Source: Ollibium composti
GTDB lineage: Bacteria > Pseudomonadota > Alphaproteobacteria > Rhizobiales > Rhizobiaceae
Length of the DNA: 64,000 bases
Assembly: GCF_004801285.1 (NCBI RefSeq)
Contig: NZ_SSNY01000013.1
Coordinates: 1 to 64,000, forward strand
Direction of reading: 5' to 3'
Of the stretch, positions 8,791 to 20,146 are shown one piece after another (position 1 is the first letter of the stretch; every line of letters begins with the position of its first letter). Position numbers and translations under genes: made by a program. Under the pieces are notes generated by a model. The model worked only from the letters and a program-made list of their open reading frames with translations. It searched no databases and was not told the DNA's origin.

Positions 8791-9343
8791 CACCCGCTTG
8801 CCCCTCAACTTGTCGACCGCGCCAGTCGACTTAAACCCATTGCTGTTCTAGCACACAATAACTCGCGTTCGACAAGAGCCGTTAGTGTTTCCCCACTTGA
8901 ATTGGCCTAATCATTATGCCTTCGTGGCAAAATCGCCACATCATATAGGCTGCTGCATGGCCTGCTGGAAGGTGGCGACAGGATGGCCATCGTCCTGAAG
9001 GTTGCTCGAAGAAGTGGCCATGGCAGCGTGACTCAAACGAAACGACCTCCGGCAAACCCGGAGCGGTTCAGTACATGGTCCCAGGACTCGGCAATGGCGT
9101 TGGTGGCCGCGCCGATGGTCGTTGCCAGAAAAGGAAGGGATTGGTGGCCACCATCGTGGCCATGGCAATGGCGGCACAGGCGAGGTCGGGACGTACTGTG
9201 ACAGGATCGCGGCGGGATCCCTAGCGATCGGCACTCCTGTGACGGTGACGTCAGCGAAGGCAAGAGTCGCCAGCGATACCGGGGCGCCGAAAGCGTGCTA
9301 CCTGACGGGCCGCTCGCGACCCAGAGTGGGCATTACCGATTGC
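8791..9343. other. 553-bp intergenic region with no convincing gene
   Basis: The part next to 8790 should contain the promoter of the tolC-ABC-hlyD operon; 8830-8945 is relatively AT-rich. From about 8960 to 9300 several short frames exist on both strands, but none has a ribosome binding site or plausible composition. The segment carries repeated TGGCCATGG-like words (about 8980, 9015, 9160), which may be debris of a decayed gene. No RNA gene or terminator was recognised. Confidence 0.4.
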
Positions 9344-9559
9344 TCATGTGGCCGAGCGCGGCTGGCGTGGGATTTTACTCAGCAGCTTTTCATCGAGGAA
9401 TTGTTCCAGATCCTCGATGGCCTCATCAATAGCTCCCAAAAGCTCTTCTTCTGCGCCGTTCTTTTCGAGAAATGCCAAAACCGCTTCGAGACGATCACGC
9501 TGCTCCAGAACTCCGTTCAGTGCTTCGATATCGCCAAGGGTGACGCTTGAGCCACTCAT
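9344..9559 (-). CDS. Small acidic helical protein, unknown function
   Basis: A 71-codon frame. The translation is rich in Glu and Leu with heptad-like spacing (EALNGVLEQRDRLEAVLAFL, then GAIDEAIEDLEQFLDEKLL) and should form helices or a short coiled coil, then a basic tail. That composition differs from random GC-rich frames, which tend to be Arg/Pro/Ala-rich, and is the main reason for calling it. The ribosome binding site is weak and there is no obvious operon partner. I do not recognise a family. Confidence 0.4.
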   Translation of the reverse strand: MSGSSVTLGDIEALNGVLEQRDRLEAVLAFLEKNGAEEELLGAIDEAIEDLEQFLDEKLLSKIPRQPRSAT

Positions 9560-9645
9560 AGTGCGATCACCAGTTCGAAGTTCTCATCTTCGCACTCTCC
9601 GGCGTACCAGTTTCATTTTCACAGGAACGTGGCCGGCAATGCGCC

Positions 9646-9990
9646 TCAAGGCGCGACGCGGAACGCGATGCCCGTTGCCCTAAGAGCCGGAACGAGGCCG
9701 CAGCCGTCGAAAAGGCCCGCCGGCTTGTACTTTGCCCGCAATATGGCGGTGGCGCCGAGCGCGGCCGCCTTTTCCTTCAGCAGGGGCAGGGCCTCGGCCT
9801 GTGTCGGCATGGGCGATCCGATGGTCGGCGCGCAGGCCGCGACCGTAATTCGCTTGAGCATCACCGGCGTGCCCTGGATATGATCGACTACCGCGACCGA
9901 ATCGGCTCCCGGCACGTCCGGTGCCGGCGGCTGGCTGGCGCAGGCGCCCAGTGCCACACAGAAAAGCACCGAACCCGTCCTCACGCGCAT
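9646..9990 (-). CDS. Small lipoprotein, RcsF/YbjQ-like fold possible
   Basis: A 114-residue protein from the ATG at 9990, chosen because GGAGG lies 8 nt upstream and because the translation from here begins with a lipoprotein signal (MRVRTGSVLFCVALGACAS, lipobox LGAC). The mature part contains VAVVDHIQGTPVMLKRITV, CAPTIGSP and an LKEKAAALGATAILRAKY segment reminiscent of small heavy-metal-binding/RcsF-like lipoproteins. Three cysteines besides the lipid Cys could form disulfides. Likely anchored in the outer membrane. The function is unknown. Confidence 0.7.
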   Translation of the reverse strand: MRVRTGSVLFCVALGACASQPPAPDVPGADSVAVVDHIQGTPVMLKRITVAACAPTIGSPMPTQAEALPLLKEKAAALGATAILRAKYKPAGLFDGCGLVPALRATGIAFRVAP

Positions 9991-10107
9991 CGCCGTACCT
10001 CCGCACTTTCGTCGCCGTAACGATGAATGACGGCGATTTGTGGTCCGCCAGGACGGCGGGCGGCCTGGTATCCGCTCTCTGCGCGGCTGATGGACCGGGG
10101 AGGAAGG

Positions 10108-10182
10108 TGGATGCCTCGCCCCGGAATTGAACCGGGGATGCACGGATTTGCGGTCCGCCGCGTATCATTCCGCCACGAGGCA
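10108..10182 (-). tRNA. Aberrant tRNA-Cys(GCA)-like gene
   Basis: A cloverleaf can be drawn: perfect 7-bp acceptor stem (TGCCTCG with CGAGGCA), discriminator T73 as in tRNA-Cys, encoded CCA, anticodon stem GCGGA/TCCGT and anticodon GCA at 10149-10151, and a T loop TTCAATT. It deviates from a standard tRNA in three ways: position 33 is C rather than the nearly universal T; the D loop lacks the GG pair; and the T arm carries one extra base pair (CCCCGG/CCGGGG). It may be a diverged second tRNA-Cys or a tRNA pseudogene. Confidence 0.65.
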
Positions 10183-10307
10183 CCGCGATGGTGCCGCGCA
10201 ACCCGTTAAGAAATGGTTGCCGCAGCGGAAATTGCCGAGCCGCCGTATGGTTGACGCCGGTTGAGCGGGTTTTCCGCGGAAAGGGCACAGTTCCGTCGGG
10301 CGCAGGC

Positions 10308-10697
10308 CTATTCGCAGACAACGCGCGCCCGCTGCCCGGGACGGATCTCGTTGTGGCAGGCAAGCGCCTTTGCTGGCCTGCTCTGGGCCGGCCCACTCTG
10401 GGCTATCCCACTTTTCGCTGGCCGGCTTTTGTGAGCCGCACGATGCGGCCGGCGGGCCGGCCTCGACCAGCCGGTCGTCGGAGCCACGGGAAAGACCTCC
10501 GTCCCGCTCTGGACCGGAGGCGTTTGCGGCGGCGGGAGACGGGGGCGCCAATAGCGGCCGACGTCCAGTTCCTTCGCCACGGCGATGGTGCCGTCGGGTG
10601 TGCGCACGCAGCCGCCTGCCGTCAGCAGGCAGCCCAGAAGCAATATCGACAACCCGACTGTCCCGCCGGCGGCCTGCCGGCCTCTGCCCGCTTTCAT
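10308..10697 (-). CDS. Putative lipoprotein, unknown function
   Basis: A 129-residue frame starting at the ATG at 10697, where a lipoprotein signal begins: basic start, hydrophobic core (VGLSILLLGCLLTAGGC) and lipobox TAGGC. The mature part starts VRTPDGTIAVAKELDVGRYW; the rest is Pro/Arg/Ser-rich with little predicted structure. A weak CTCTGGA lies upstream as ribosome binding site. The upstream frame back to 10811 looks non-coding. No family recognised. The low-complexity C-terminal half lowers confidence. Confidence 0.5.
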   Translation of the reverse strand: MKAGRGRQAAGGTVGLSILLLGCLLTAGGCVRTPDGTIAVAKELDVGRYWRPRLPPPQTPPVQSGTEVFPVAPTTGWSRPARRPHRAAHKSRPAKSGIAQSGPAQSRPAKALACHNEIRPGQRARVVCE

Positions 10698-10901
10698 TTC
10701 CAGAGATTCGTCCGTTCCTGTCGACTGGATGGCGTTCCGGCGCACCCTGTCGAGGCGGCCAAAATGCAGCGCAACTGCGGCATGACGATGGCATCCGGCC
10801 GCGCTTCGCATCGGTTAAGGTTAGTCGATCGTTAACAGGTGTAGTGCACAGTTCCTGCGTCGGGTCGCGGGGAGGCCCGATCGTGCATTGGCGGGGATGG
10901 G

Positions 10902-14636
<3,735 letters not shown>

Positions 14637-14717
14637 CGCCGGTCCATCCGCGATACGGCAACCGTGCGGGGAGACCCGCGCGGCGCGCTTGTGCGGTGTC
14701 AAACCGCCGACACGAAA

Positions 14718-14735
14718 CTGTCATGCGACTGTAAC
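14718..14735 (+). promoter_or_regulatory. Pho box (PhoB operator) upstream of pstS
   Basis: The sequence CTGTCAT-GCGA-CTGTAAC is two direct 7-bp half sites with a 4-bp spacer, 6/7 and 7/7 matches to the PhoB consensus CTGTCAT-N4-CTGTCAT or its CTGTAAC variant. It lies 73 bp upstream of the pstS start. PhoB, encoded at the end of the operon, should activate from here when phosphate is low. Confidence 0.9.
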
Positions 14736-14807
14736 ACAGCGGGTCTATGGCCTCACCGGGCGCCGCCAAAAGGCGTCGAGAGACCAATCCGAACAGGAGC
14801 AGGCCAG

Positions 14808-15863
14808 ATGAGACATTTCACCCGCTCGGCGGTCGCCGCGATCGCCATCACTGCGGCATCCTTCAGCTTCCCGGCCCTGGCGGCCGACATTTCCGGCGCC
14901 GGCGCGACCTTCCCCTATCCGATCTATGCCAAGTGGGCCGACGCCTACAAGAAGGAGACCGGCGTGGGGCTGAACTACCAGTCCATCGGCTCGGGCGGCG
15001 GCATCAAGCAGATCAAGGCCAAGACCGTGACGTTCGGCGCCTCGGATGCGCCGCTGAAGGGCGAGGACCTCGAGGCGACCGGCCTCGTGCAGTTCCCGAT
15101 GGTGATGGGCGGCATCGTGCCGGTCGTCAATATCGAAGGCATCGAGCCGGGCGCCCTGGTGCTCGACGGCGCCACGCTCGCCGACATCTTCATGGGCAAG
15201 ATCACCAACTGGAACGATCCGGCCATCGCCAAGCTGAACCCCGATGCCAAGCTGCCCGATATGGCCATCGCCGTCGTGCACCGCTCGGACGGCTCGGGCA
15301 CGACCTTCAACTTCGCCAACTACCTCGCCGCCACCAATGGCGAGTGGAAGGAAAAGGTCGGCGTCAACACCGCGCTGGAATGGCCCGTCGGCATCGGCGC
15401 CAAGGGCAATGAAGGCGTCGCCAACAACGTCGCCCAGACCGGCGGCGCCATCGGCTACGTCGAATATGCCTACGCCAAGCAGAACAAGCTGATCTACACC
15501 GACCTGATTAATAAGGAAGGCAAGAAGGTCGAGCCGACCGCCGCTTCGTTCCAGGCGGCCGCCTCCAATGCCGACTGGAATTCGGTTCCGGGCTATGGCG
15601 TGATCCTCGGTGACCAGCCGGGCGCCGAATCCTGGCCGATCACCGCAGCCACCTGGATCGTGCTCTACAAGAAGCCCGACGATGCCACGGCCACCGCCGA
15701 GGCGCTGAAGTTCTTCTCCTGGGCCTATGCCAAGGGCGACGATGCCGCCGCCGAGCTCGACTACGTCGCCATGCCCGACTCCGTCGTGAAGAGCGTCGAG
15801 GAGACCTGGGCCAAGGAAATCGTCGACGCGGACGGCAAGGCGCTGTTCCCGGCCACCAACTGA
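14808..15863 (+). CDS. pstS: Phosphate ABC transporter periplasmic binding protein PstS
   Basis: A 351-residue periplasmic phosphate receptor. The ATG at 14808 follows AGGAGCAGG. A Sec signal covers residues 1-26 (ending ALAA), then the family start ADISGAGATFPYPIYAKW. Phosphate-binding segments are visible: SGAGATFP, GASDAPL, and HRSDGSGTTFNFANYL. Length is normal. First gene of pstSCAB-phoU-phoB, preceded by a Pho box. Confidence 0.97.
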   Translation: MRHFTRSAVAAIAITAASFSFPALAADISGAGATFPYPIYAKWADAYKKETGVGLNYQSIGSGGGIKQIKAKTVTFGASDAPLKGEDLEATGLVQFPMVMGGIVPVVNIEGIEPGALVLDGATLADIFMGKITNWNDPAIAKLNPDAKLPDMAIAVVHRSDGSGTTFNFANYLAATNGEWKEKVGVNTALEWPVGIGAKGNEGVANNVAQTGGAIGYVEYAYAKQNKLIYTDLINKEGKKVEPTAASFQAAASNADWNSVPGYGVILGDQPGAESWPITAATWIVLYKKPDDATATAEALKFFSWAYAKGDDAAAELDYVAMPDSVVKSVEETWAKEIVDADGKALFPATN

Positions 15864-15940
15864 TAGCCACGGTTGGCGGGACCGGATTTCCGGTCCCGCC
15901 TGCCTGACCTTGCTTGCGCAAACCGATCGGGATTGGCTGG

Positions 15941-16936
15941 ATGACCCTGGTAGCAACGGCGAATTCGTCGAGTGAAGGCAGAGCCTTGCGCGAGCGCGAG
16001 GCGACGGTGCGCCGCTTCGCGCTGACCGATCTCATTTTCCGCAGCGTGGCCAAGGGTTCGGCCATCCTCGTGCTCCTGATCCTCAGCGGCGTCGCCGTCT
16101 CGCTGGTGGTCGGCGCCTGGCCGGCGCTGTCGAAGTTCGGTCCCGCTTTCATCGGCACCGAAAGCTGGAACCCGGTGACCGAGAATTTCGGCGCGCTGGC
16201 GCCGATCTACGGCACGGTCGTCACCTCGGCCATCGCCATCCTGATCGCCGTTCCGATCGGCATCGGCATCGCCATCTTCCTGACCGAACTCTGCCCGCGG
16301 CCGCTGCGCCGGCCGATCGCCATCGCCGTCGAGCTTCTGGCCGGCATTCCTTCCATCATCTACGGTATCTGGGGCCTGTTCGTGTTCGCCCCGTTCCTGC
16401 AGCGCACGGTGCAGCCTTTCGTCATCTCCGTCTTCCATGACGTGCCGGTGCTGAACTCGCTGTTCGCCGGTCCGCCCTACGGCATCGGCATGCTGACCTC
16501 GGCGCTGATCCTGGCGATCATGGTGCTGCCTTTCATCACCTCCATCACCAAGGACGTGTTCGACACGGTGCCGGCGGTGCTGAAGGAATCGGCCTACGGC
16601 GTCGGCTGCACCACCTGGGAGGTCATGCGCCGCATCGTCATTCCCTATACCCGCGTCGGCATCATGGGCGGTGTCATGCTGGGCCTCGGGCGCGCGCTCG
16701 GCGAGACTATGGCGGTGACCTTCGTCATCGGCAACGCGCATCGCGTCTCCGCCTCGCTGTTCGCGCCCGGCACGACGATCTCGGCCACCATCGCCAATGA
16801 ATTCACCGAAGCCGACGGCGAGATCTATACCTCCTCGCTGATCGCGCTCGGCCTGATCCTGTTCGTCATGACCTTCATCATCCTTGCCGCCGCCCGCTAT
16901 ATGCTCATGCGTATCGAGCGGCGTGCCGGAGCCTGA
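15941..16936 (+). CDS. pstC: Phosphate ABC transporter permease PstC
   Basis: A 331-residue inner-membrane permease of the high-affinity phosphate importer. The ATG at 15941 is preferred; an in-frame TTG lies nine codons upstream and the ribosome binding site is weak. A cytoplasmic N-terminus precedes six transmembrane segments. The BPD_transp_1 coupling loop (AYGVGCTTWEVMRRIVIPYTR followed by GLGRALGETMAVTFVIGN) contains the EAA-type Gly and the conserved GETMA motif of PstC. It follows pstS by 77 bp and is followed by pstA after 3 bp. Confidence 0.96.
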   Translation: MTLVATANSSSEGRALREREATVRRFALTDLIFRSVAKGSAILVLLILSGVAVSLVVGAWPALSKFGPAFIGTESWNPVTENFGALAPIYGTVVTSAIAILIAVPIGIGIAIFLTELCPRPLRRPIAIAVELLAGIPSIIYGIWGLFVFAPFLQRTVQPFVISVFHDVPVLNSLFAGPPYGIGMLTSALILAIMVLPFITSITKDVFDTVPAVLKESAYGVGCTTWEVMRRIVIPYTRVGIMGGVMLGLGRALGETMAVTFVIGNAHRVSASLFAPGTTISATIANEFTEADGEIYTSSLIALGLILFVMTFIILAAARYMLMRIERRAGA

Positions 16937-16939
16937 CCG

Positions 16940-17785
16940 ATGTCCGCTGCCTCCTCGCTCTATAGCCGCCGCAAGGCCCGCAATTCGGTGATGATGACGC
17001 TGTGCGTCGTCGCGGCCGGCATCGGGCTTGCCTGGCTGGCGCTGATCCTCGGCGCGCTGCTTTGGAAAGGGCTCGCCGGCCTCAACCTCGCCGTCTTCAC
17101 CGAGATGACGCCGCCGCCCGGCGAAGCCGGCGGCCTGTTGAACGCCATCGCCGGCTCGGTCGCCATGACGGTCATCGCCGTCGTCGTCGGCACACCGGTC
17201 GGCATCCTCGCTGGCACCTACATGGCGGAATACGGCCGCTTCTCGAAGATCACCGTGGTGGTGCGCTTCATCAACGACATCCTTCTGTCGGCGCCGTCGA
17301 TCATCATTGGCCTGTTCATCTACGAATTGATGGTGCGGCCGATGGGCCATTTCTCGGCGCTGGCGGGTGCGGTGGCGCTCGCCATGCTGGTCATACCGGT
17401 GGTGGTGCGCACCACCGAGGACATGCTGAACCTCGTGCCGAACGCGCTGCGCGAGGCGGGAACCGCGATCGGCGCACCGCGCTGGATCGTCATCCGCTCG
17501 GTCGCCTATCGTGCGGCGCTGTCCGGCATCGTCACCGGCATCCTGCTGGCCGTCGCCCGCATCTCCGGCGAAACGGCGCCGCTGCTCTTCACCGCGCTCA
17601 ACAACCAGTTCTGGTCGGGCAACCTCAACGCGCCGATGGCCAGCCTGCCGGTGACCATCTTCCAGTTCGCGCTCAGCCCCTACGAGGAGTGGCAGCAGCT
17701 CGCCTGGACCGGCGCGCTCATCATCACCTTCACCGTACTGGGCTTGAGCATCTTCGCCCGCAGCCTGACCGGACGCAGGATCTAA
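16940..17785 (+). CDS. pstA: Phosphate ABC transporter permease PstA
   Basis: A 281-residue partner permease of PstC. Transmembrane segments are seen around residues 18-45, 68-92, 110-130, 135-155, 180-205 and 250-272. The coupling loop NALREAGTAIGAPRWIVIRSV and the motif ARISGETAPLLFTA are characteristic of PstA. The 3-bp gap after pstC and 6-bp gap to pstB indicate tight coupling. Confidence 0.96.
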   Translation: MSAASSLYSRRKARNSVMMTLCVVAAGIGLAWLALILGALLWKGLAGLNLAVFTEMTPPPGEAGGLLNAIAGSVAMTVIAVVVGTPVGILAGTYMAEYGRFSKITVVVRFINDILLSAPSIIIGLFIYELMVRPMGHFSALAGAVALAMLVIPVVVRTTEDMLNLVPNALREAGTAIGAPRWIVIRSVAYRAALSGIVTGILLAVARISGETAPLLFTALNNQFWSGNLNAPMASLPVTIFQFALSPYEEWQQLAWTGALIITFTVLGLSIFARSLTGRRI

Positions 17786-17791
17786 AGGATC

Positions 17792-18604
17792 ATGAAACCC
17801 ATGCTCTCCAACGAAATCATCACGGCCGACGTCATCAACGCAGCGACGCCGAAGACCAAGATCGAGGTGAAGAACCTCAATTTCTACTACGGCGAATCGA
17901 AGGCCCTGAAGGACATCACGCTGTCCCTGCCGGAGCGCAGCGTCACCGCCTTCATCGGCCCGTCGGGCTGCGGCAAGTCTACGCTGCTGCGCGTCTTCAA
18001 CCGCATCTACGAGCTTTACCCGAAGCAGCGCGCCGACGGCGAGGTGCTGCTCGACGGGACCAACATCCTCGACCGGTCGCAGGATTTGAACCTCCTGCGC
18101 ACCAAGATCGGTATGGTGTTCCAGAAGCCGACGCCGTTCCCGATGTCGATCTACGAGAACATCGCCTTCGGCATCCGCCTCTATGAGAAGCTGACGAAGG
18201 CCGAAATGGACGAGCGCGTCGAACAGGCGCTGAAGCGCGCGGCCTTGTGGACCGAGGTCAAGGACAAGCTCGACGCCAGCGGCACCTCGCTGTCCGGCGG
18301 CCAGCAGCAGCGCCTGTGCATCGCCCGCACGGTGGCGGTGAAGCCCGAGGTGATCCTGCTCGACGAGCCGTGCTCGGCGCTCGATCCCTTGTCGACGGCG
18401 CGCATCGAGGAGCTGATCGACGAGTTGCAGGCCGACTACACCATCGTCATCGTCACCCACAACATGCAGCAGGCGGCGCGCGTCTCGGCCCAGACCGCCT
18501 TCATGTATCTCGGCGAGCTGATCGAGTTCGACAAGACCGAGAAGATATTCACCGCGCCCAGCGAAAAGCGCACGCAGGACTACATCACCGGCCGCTTCGG
18601 CTGA
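17792..18604 (+). CDS. pstB: Phosphate ABC transporter ATPase PstB
   Basis: A 270-residue cytoplasmic ATPase of the phosphate importer. Walker A is GPSGCGKST, the Q-loop is GMVFQKPTPFPMS (the PstB-specific variant), the signature is LSGGQQQRLCIAR, Walker B is VILLDEPCSALDP, and the H-loop is IVTHNMQQAAR. The N-terminus (20-odd residues before KIEVKNLNFYYG) is slightly longer than E. coli PstB, normal for rhizobia. Adjacent pstA and phoU confirm identity. Confidence 0.97.
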   Translation: MKPMLSNEIITADVINAATPKTKIEVKNLNFYYGESKALKDITLSLPERSVTAFIGPSGCGKSTLLRVFNRIYELYPKQRADGEVLLDGTNILDRSQDLNLLRTKIGMVFQKPTPFPMSIYENIAFGIRLYEKLTKAEMDERVEQALKRAALWTEVKDKLDASGTSLSGGQQQRLCIARTVAVKPEVILLDEPCSALDPLSTARIEELIDELQADYTIVIVTHNMQQAARVSAQTAFMYLGELIEFDKTEKIFTAPSEKRTQDYITGRFG

Positions 18605-18632
18605 CCGCCAGCACGGATACGGAAACAGCATC

Positions 18633-19340
18633 ATGGCTGAACATACGGTCACCTCCTTCGACGACGATCTCGCCCATATCAGCAGGCTTGTCGGCGCGAT
18701 GGCCGACCTCGCCGGCACGATGGTCGGCGACGCCACGCGGGCGCTGATCGAGAGCGACACCGGGCTTGCCCAGCGCGTGGTGTCCGACGACGTGGTGATG
18801 GACGCGCGCCAGCGCGAACTCGACAACCGCGCCATCACTCTCATCGCCAAGCGCCAGCCGATGGCGGACGATCTCCGCGCGGTGGTCGGCGCCATCCGCA
18901 TGGCGGGCGACCTCGAGCGCATCGGCGACCTCGCCAAGAACATCGCCAAGCGCGTCGGCGCCGTCGGCCAGGGCAGCATGTCGCGCGATCTTTCGCATTC
19001 CATCGACGCCATGGCGCAACTGGTGCTGATCCAGGTCAAGGGTGTCGTGGAAGAATACAGCGCCGGCGATACCGCGGCGCTGGCGCGGCTCAGGAACGAC
19101 GACGAGCGCATCGACGTGAAATACACCTCGGTGTTCCGCGAGCTTCTCACCTACATGATGGAAGACCCGCGCAACATCACCGCCTGCACGCACCTGTTGT
19201 TTTGCGCCAAGAATCTCGAGCGCATCGGCGACCATGTGACGAACATCGCCGAAAACGCGTATTATGTGCTGACCGGCGAGCAGTTGCCGGCGGCGCGGCC
19301 GAAGACCGACGAGACGGCGATGCCGGCACCGGCCGCGTGA
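18633..19340 (+). CDS. phoU: Phosphate signalling protein PhoU
   Basis: A 235-residue protein of two three-helix PhoU repeats (about 20-110 and 125-215). The metal-binding helix motifs are visible: RMAGDLERIGDLAKNIAKR in repeat 1 and CAKNLERIGDHVTNIAENAYY in repeat 2. PhoU connects the Pst transporter with the phosphate two-component system and restrains Pho activation when phosphate is plentiful. Located between pstB and phoB with gaps of 28 and 13 bp. Confidence 0.97.
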   Translation: MAEHTVTSFDDDLAHISRLVGAMADLAGTMVGDATRALIESDTGLAQRVVSDDVVMDARQRELDNRAITLIAKRQPMADDLRAVVGAIRMAGDLERIGDLAKNIAKRVGAVGQGSMSRDLSHSIDAMAQLVLIQVKGVVEEYSAGDTAALARLRNDDERIDVKYTSVFRELLTYMMEDPRNITACTHLLFCAKNLERIGDHVTNIAENAYYVLTGEQLPAARPKTDETAMPAPAA

Positions 19341-19353
19341 AGGCACAGACGGG

Positions 19354-20052
19354 ATGATTGCAATGATCGCGCCGCGCATCATGGTGGTGGAGGATGAGGA
19401 GCCGCTGGGCGTCCTCCTGCGCTACAATCTGGAATCGGAAGGCTACCAGGTCGAGGTGGTGACGCGTGGCGACGAGGCCGAGTTGCGCCTGCAGGAGAAC
19501 GTGCCCGACCTTCTGGTGCTCGACTGGATGGTGCCGGCGGTGTCCGGCATCGAACTGTGCCGGCGCCTCAGGATGCGGCCGGAGACGGAGCGGCTGCCGG
19601 TCATCATGCTGACGGCGCGCGGCGAGGAGAGCGACCGGGTGAGGGGGCTTTCCACCGGGGCCGACGACTATCTGGTCAAGCCGTTCTCGACGCCGGAGTT
19701 CATGGCCCGGGTCAAGGCGCTGCTGCGCCGCGCCAAGCCGGAAGTGCTGTCCTCGATGCTGAAGGTCGGCGACATCGTGCTCGACCGCGAGCAGCATCGC
19801 GTCTACCGCAAGAAGAACGAACTCAAGCTCGGACCGACCGAATTCAAGCTGCTGGAATTCATGATGCGGCATCCCGGCCGGGTGTTCTCGCGCACGCAAC
19901 TGCTCGACAACGTCTGGGGCGAGACCGTCTATATCGACGAGCGCACGGTGGACGTCCATGTCGGGCGGCTGCGCAAGGCCGTCAACAACGGCCGCATGCC
20001 CGACATCATCCGCACCATACGCGGCGCCGGCTACGCGATCAGGGAAGATTGA
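19354..20052 (+). CDS. phoB: Phosphate regulon response regulator PhoB
   Basis: A 232-residue OmpR-family regulator. The receiver domain (about 6-125) carries the acidic pair VEDEE, phospho-acceptor Asp57 in LVLDWMVP and Lys in YLVKPFS. The C-terminal winged helix (about 135-230) contains LGPTEFKLLEFMMRHPG and the recognition helix YIDERTVDVHVGRLRKA. As last gene of the pst operon and the protein expected to bind the Pho box at 14718-14735, it closes an autoregulatory loop. No phoR is present in the window. Confidence 0.97.
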   Translation: MIAMIAPRIMVVEDEEPLGVLLRYNLESEGYQVEVVTRGDEAELRLQENVPDLLVLDWMVPAVSGIELCRRLRMRPETERLPVIMLTARGEESDRVRGLSTGADDYLVKPFSTPEFMARVKALLRRAKPEVLSSMLKVGDIVLDREQHRVYRKKNELKLGPTEFKLLEFMMRHPGRVFSRTQLLDNVWGETVYIDERTVDVHVGRLRKAVNNGRMPDIIRTIRGAGYAIRED

Positions 20053-20146
20053 TCCCGTTCCGGTCGGCGGTGGGGCCGCCTCCATTGCGTTGACGCGGGG
20101 ACTTGCTAGAAAGAGGCAGGACTTCACGGCGCGCGAAACCCCGCAG

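Noticed and set aside
15761..19150. Minus-strand open frame of 1129 codons opposite the pst genes
   Set aside because: Low-complexity Arg/Asp/Gln/Gly composition; the plus strand encodes five well-recognised proteins here.
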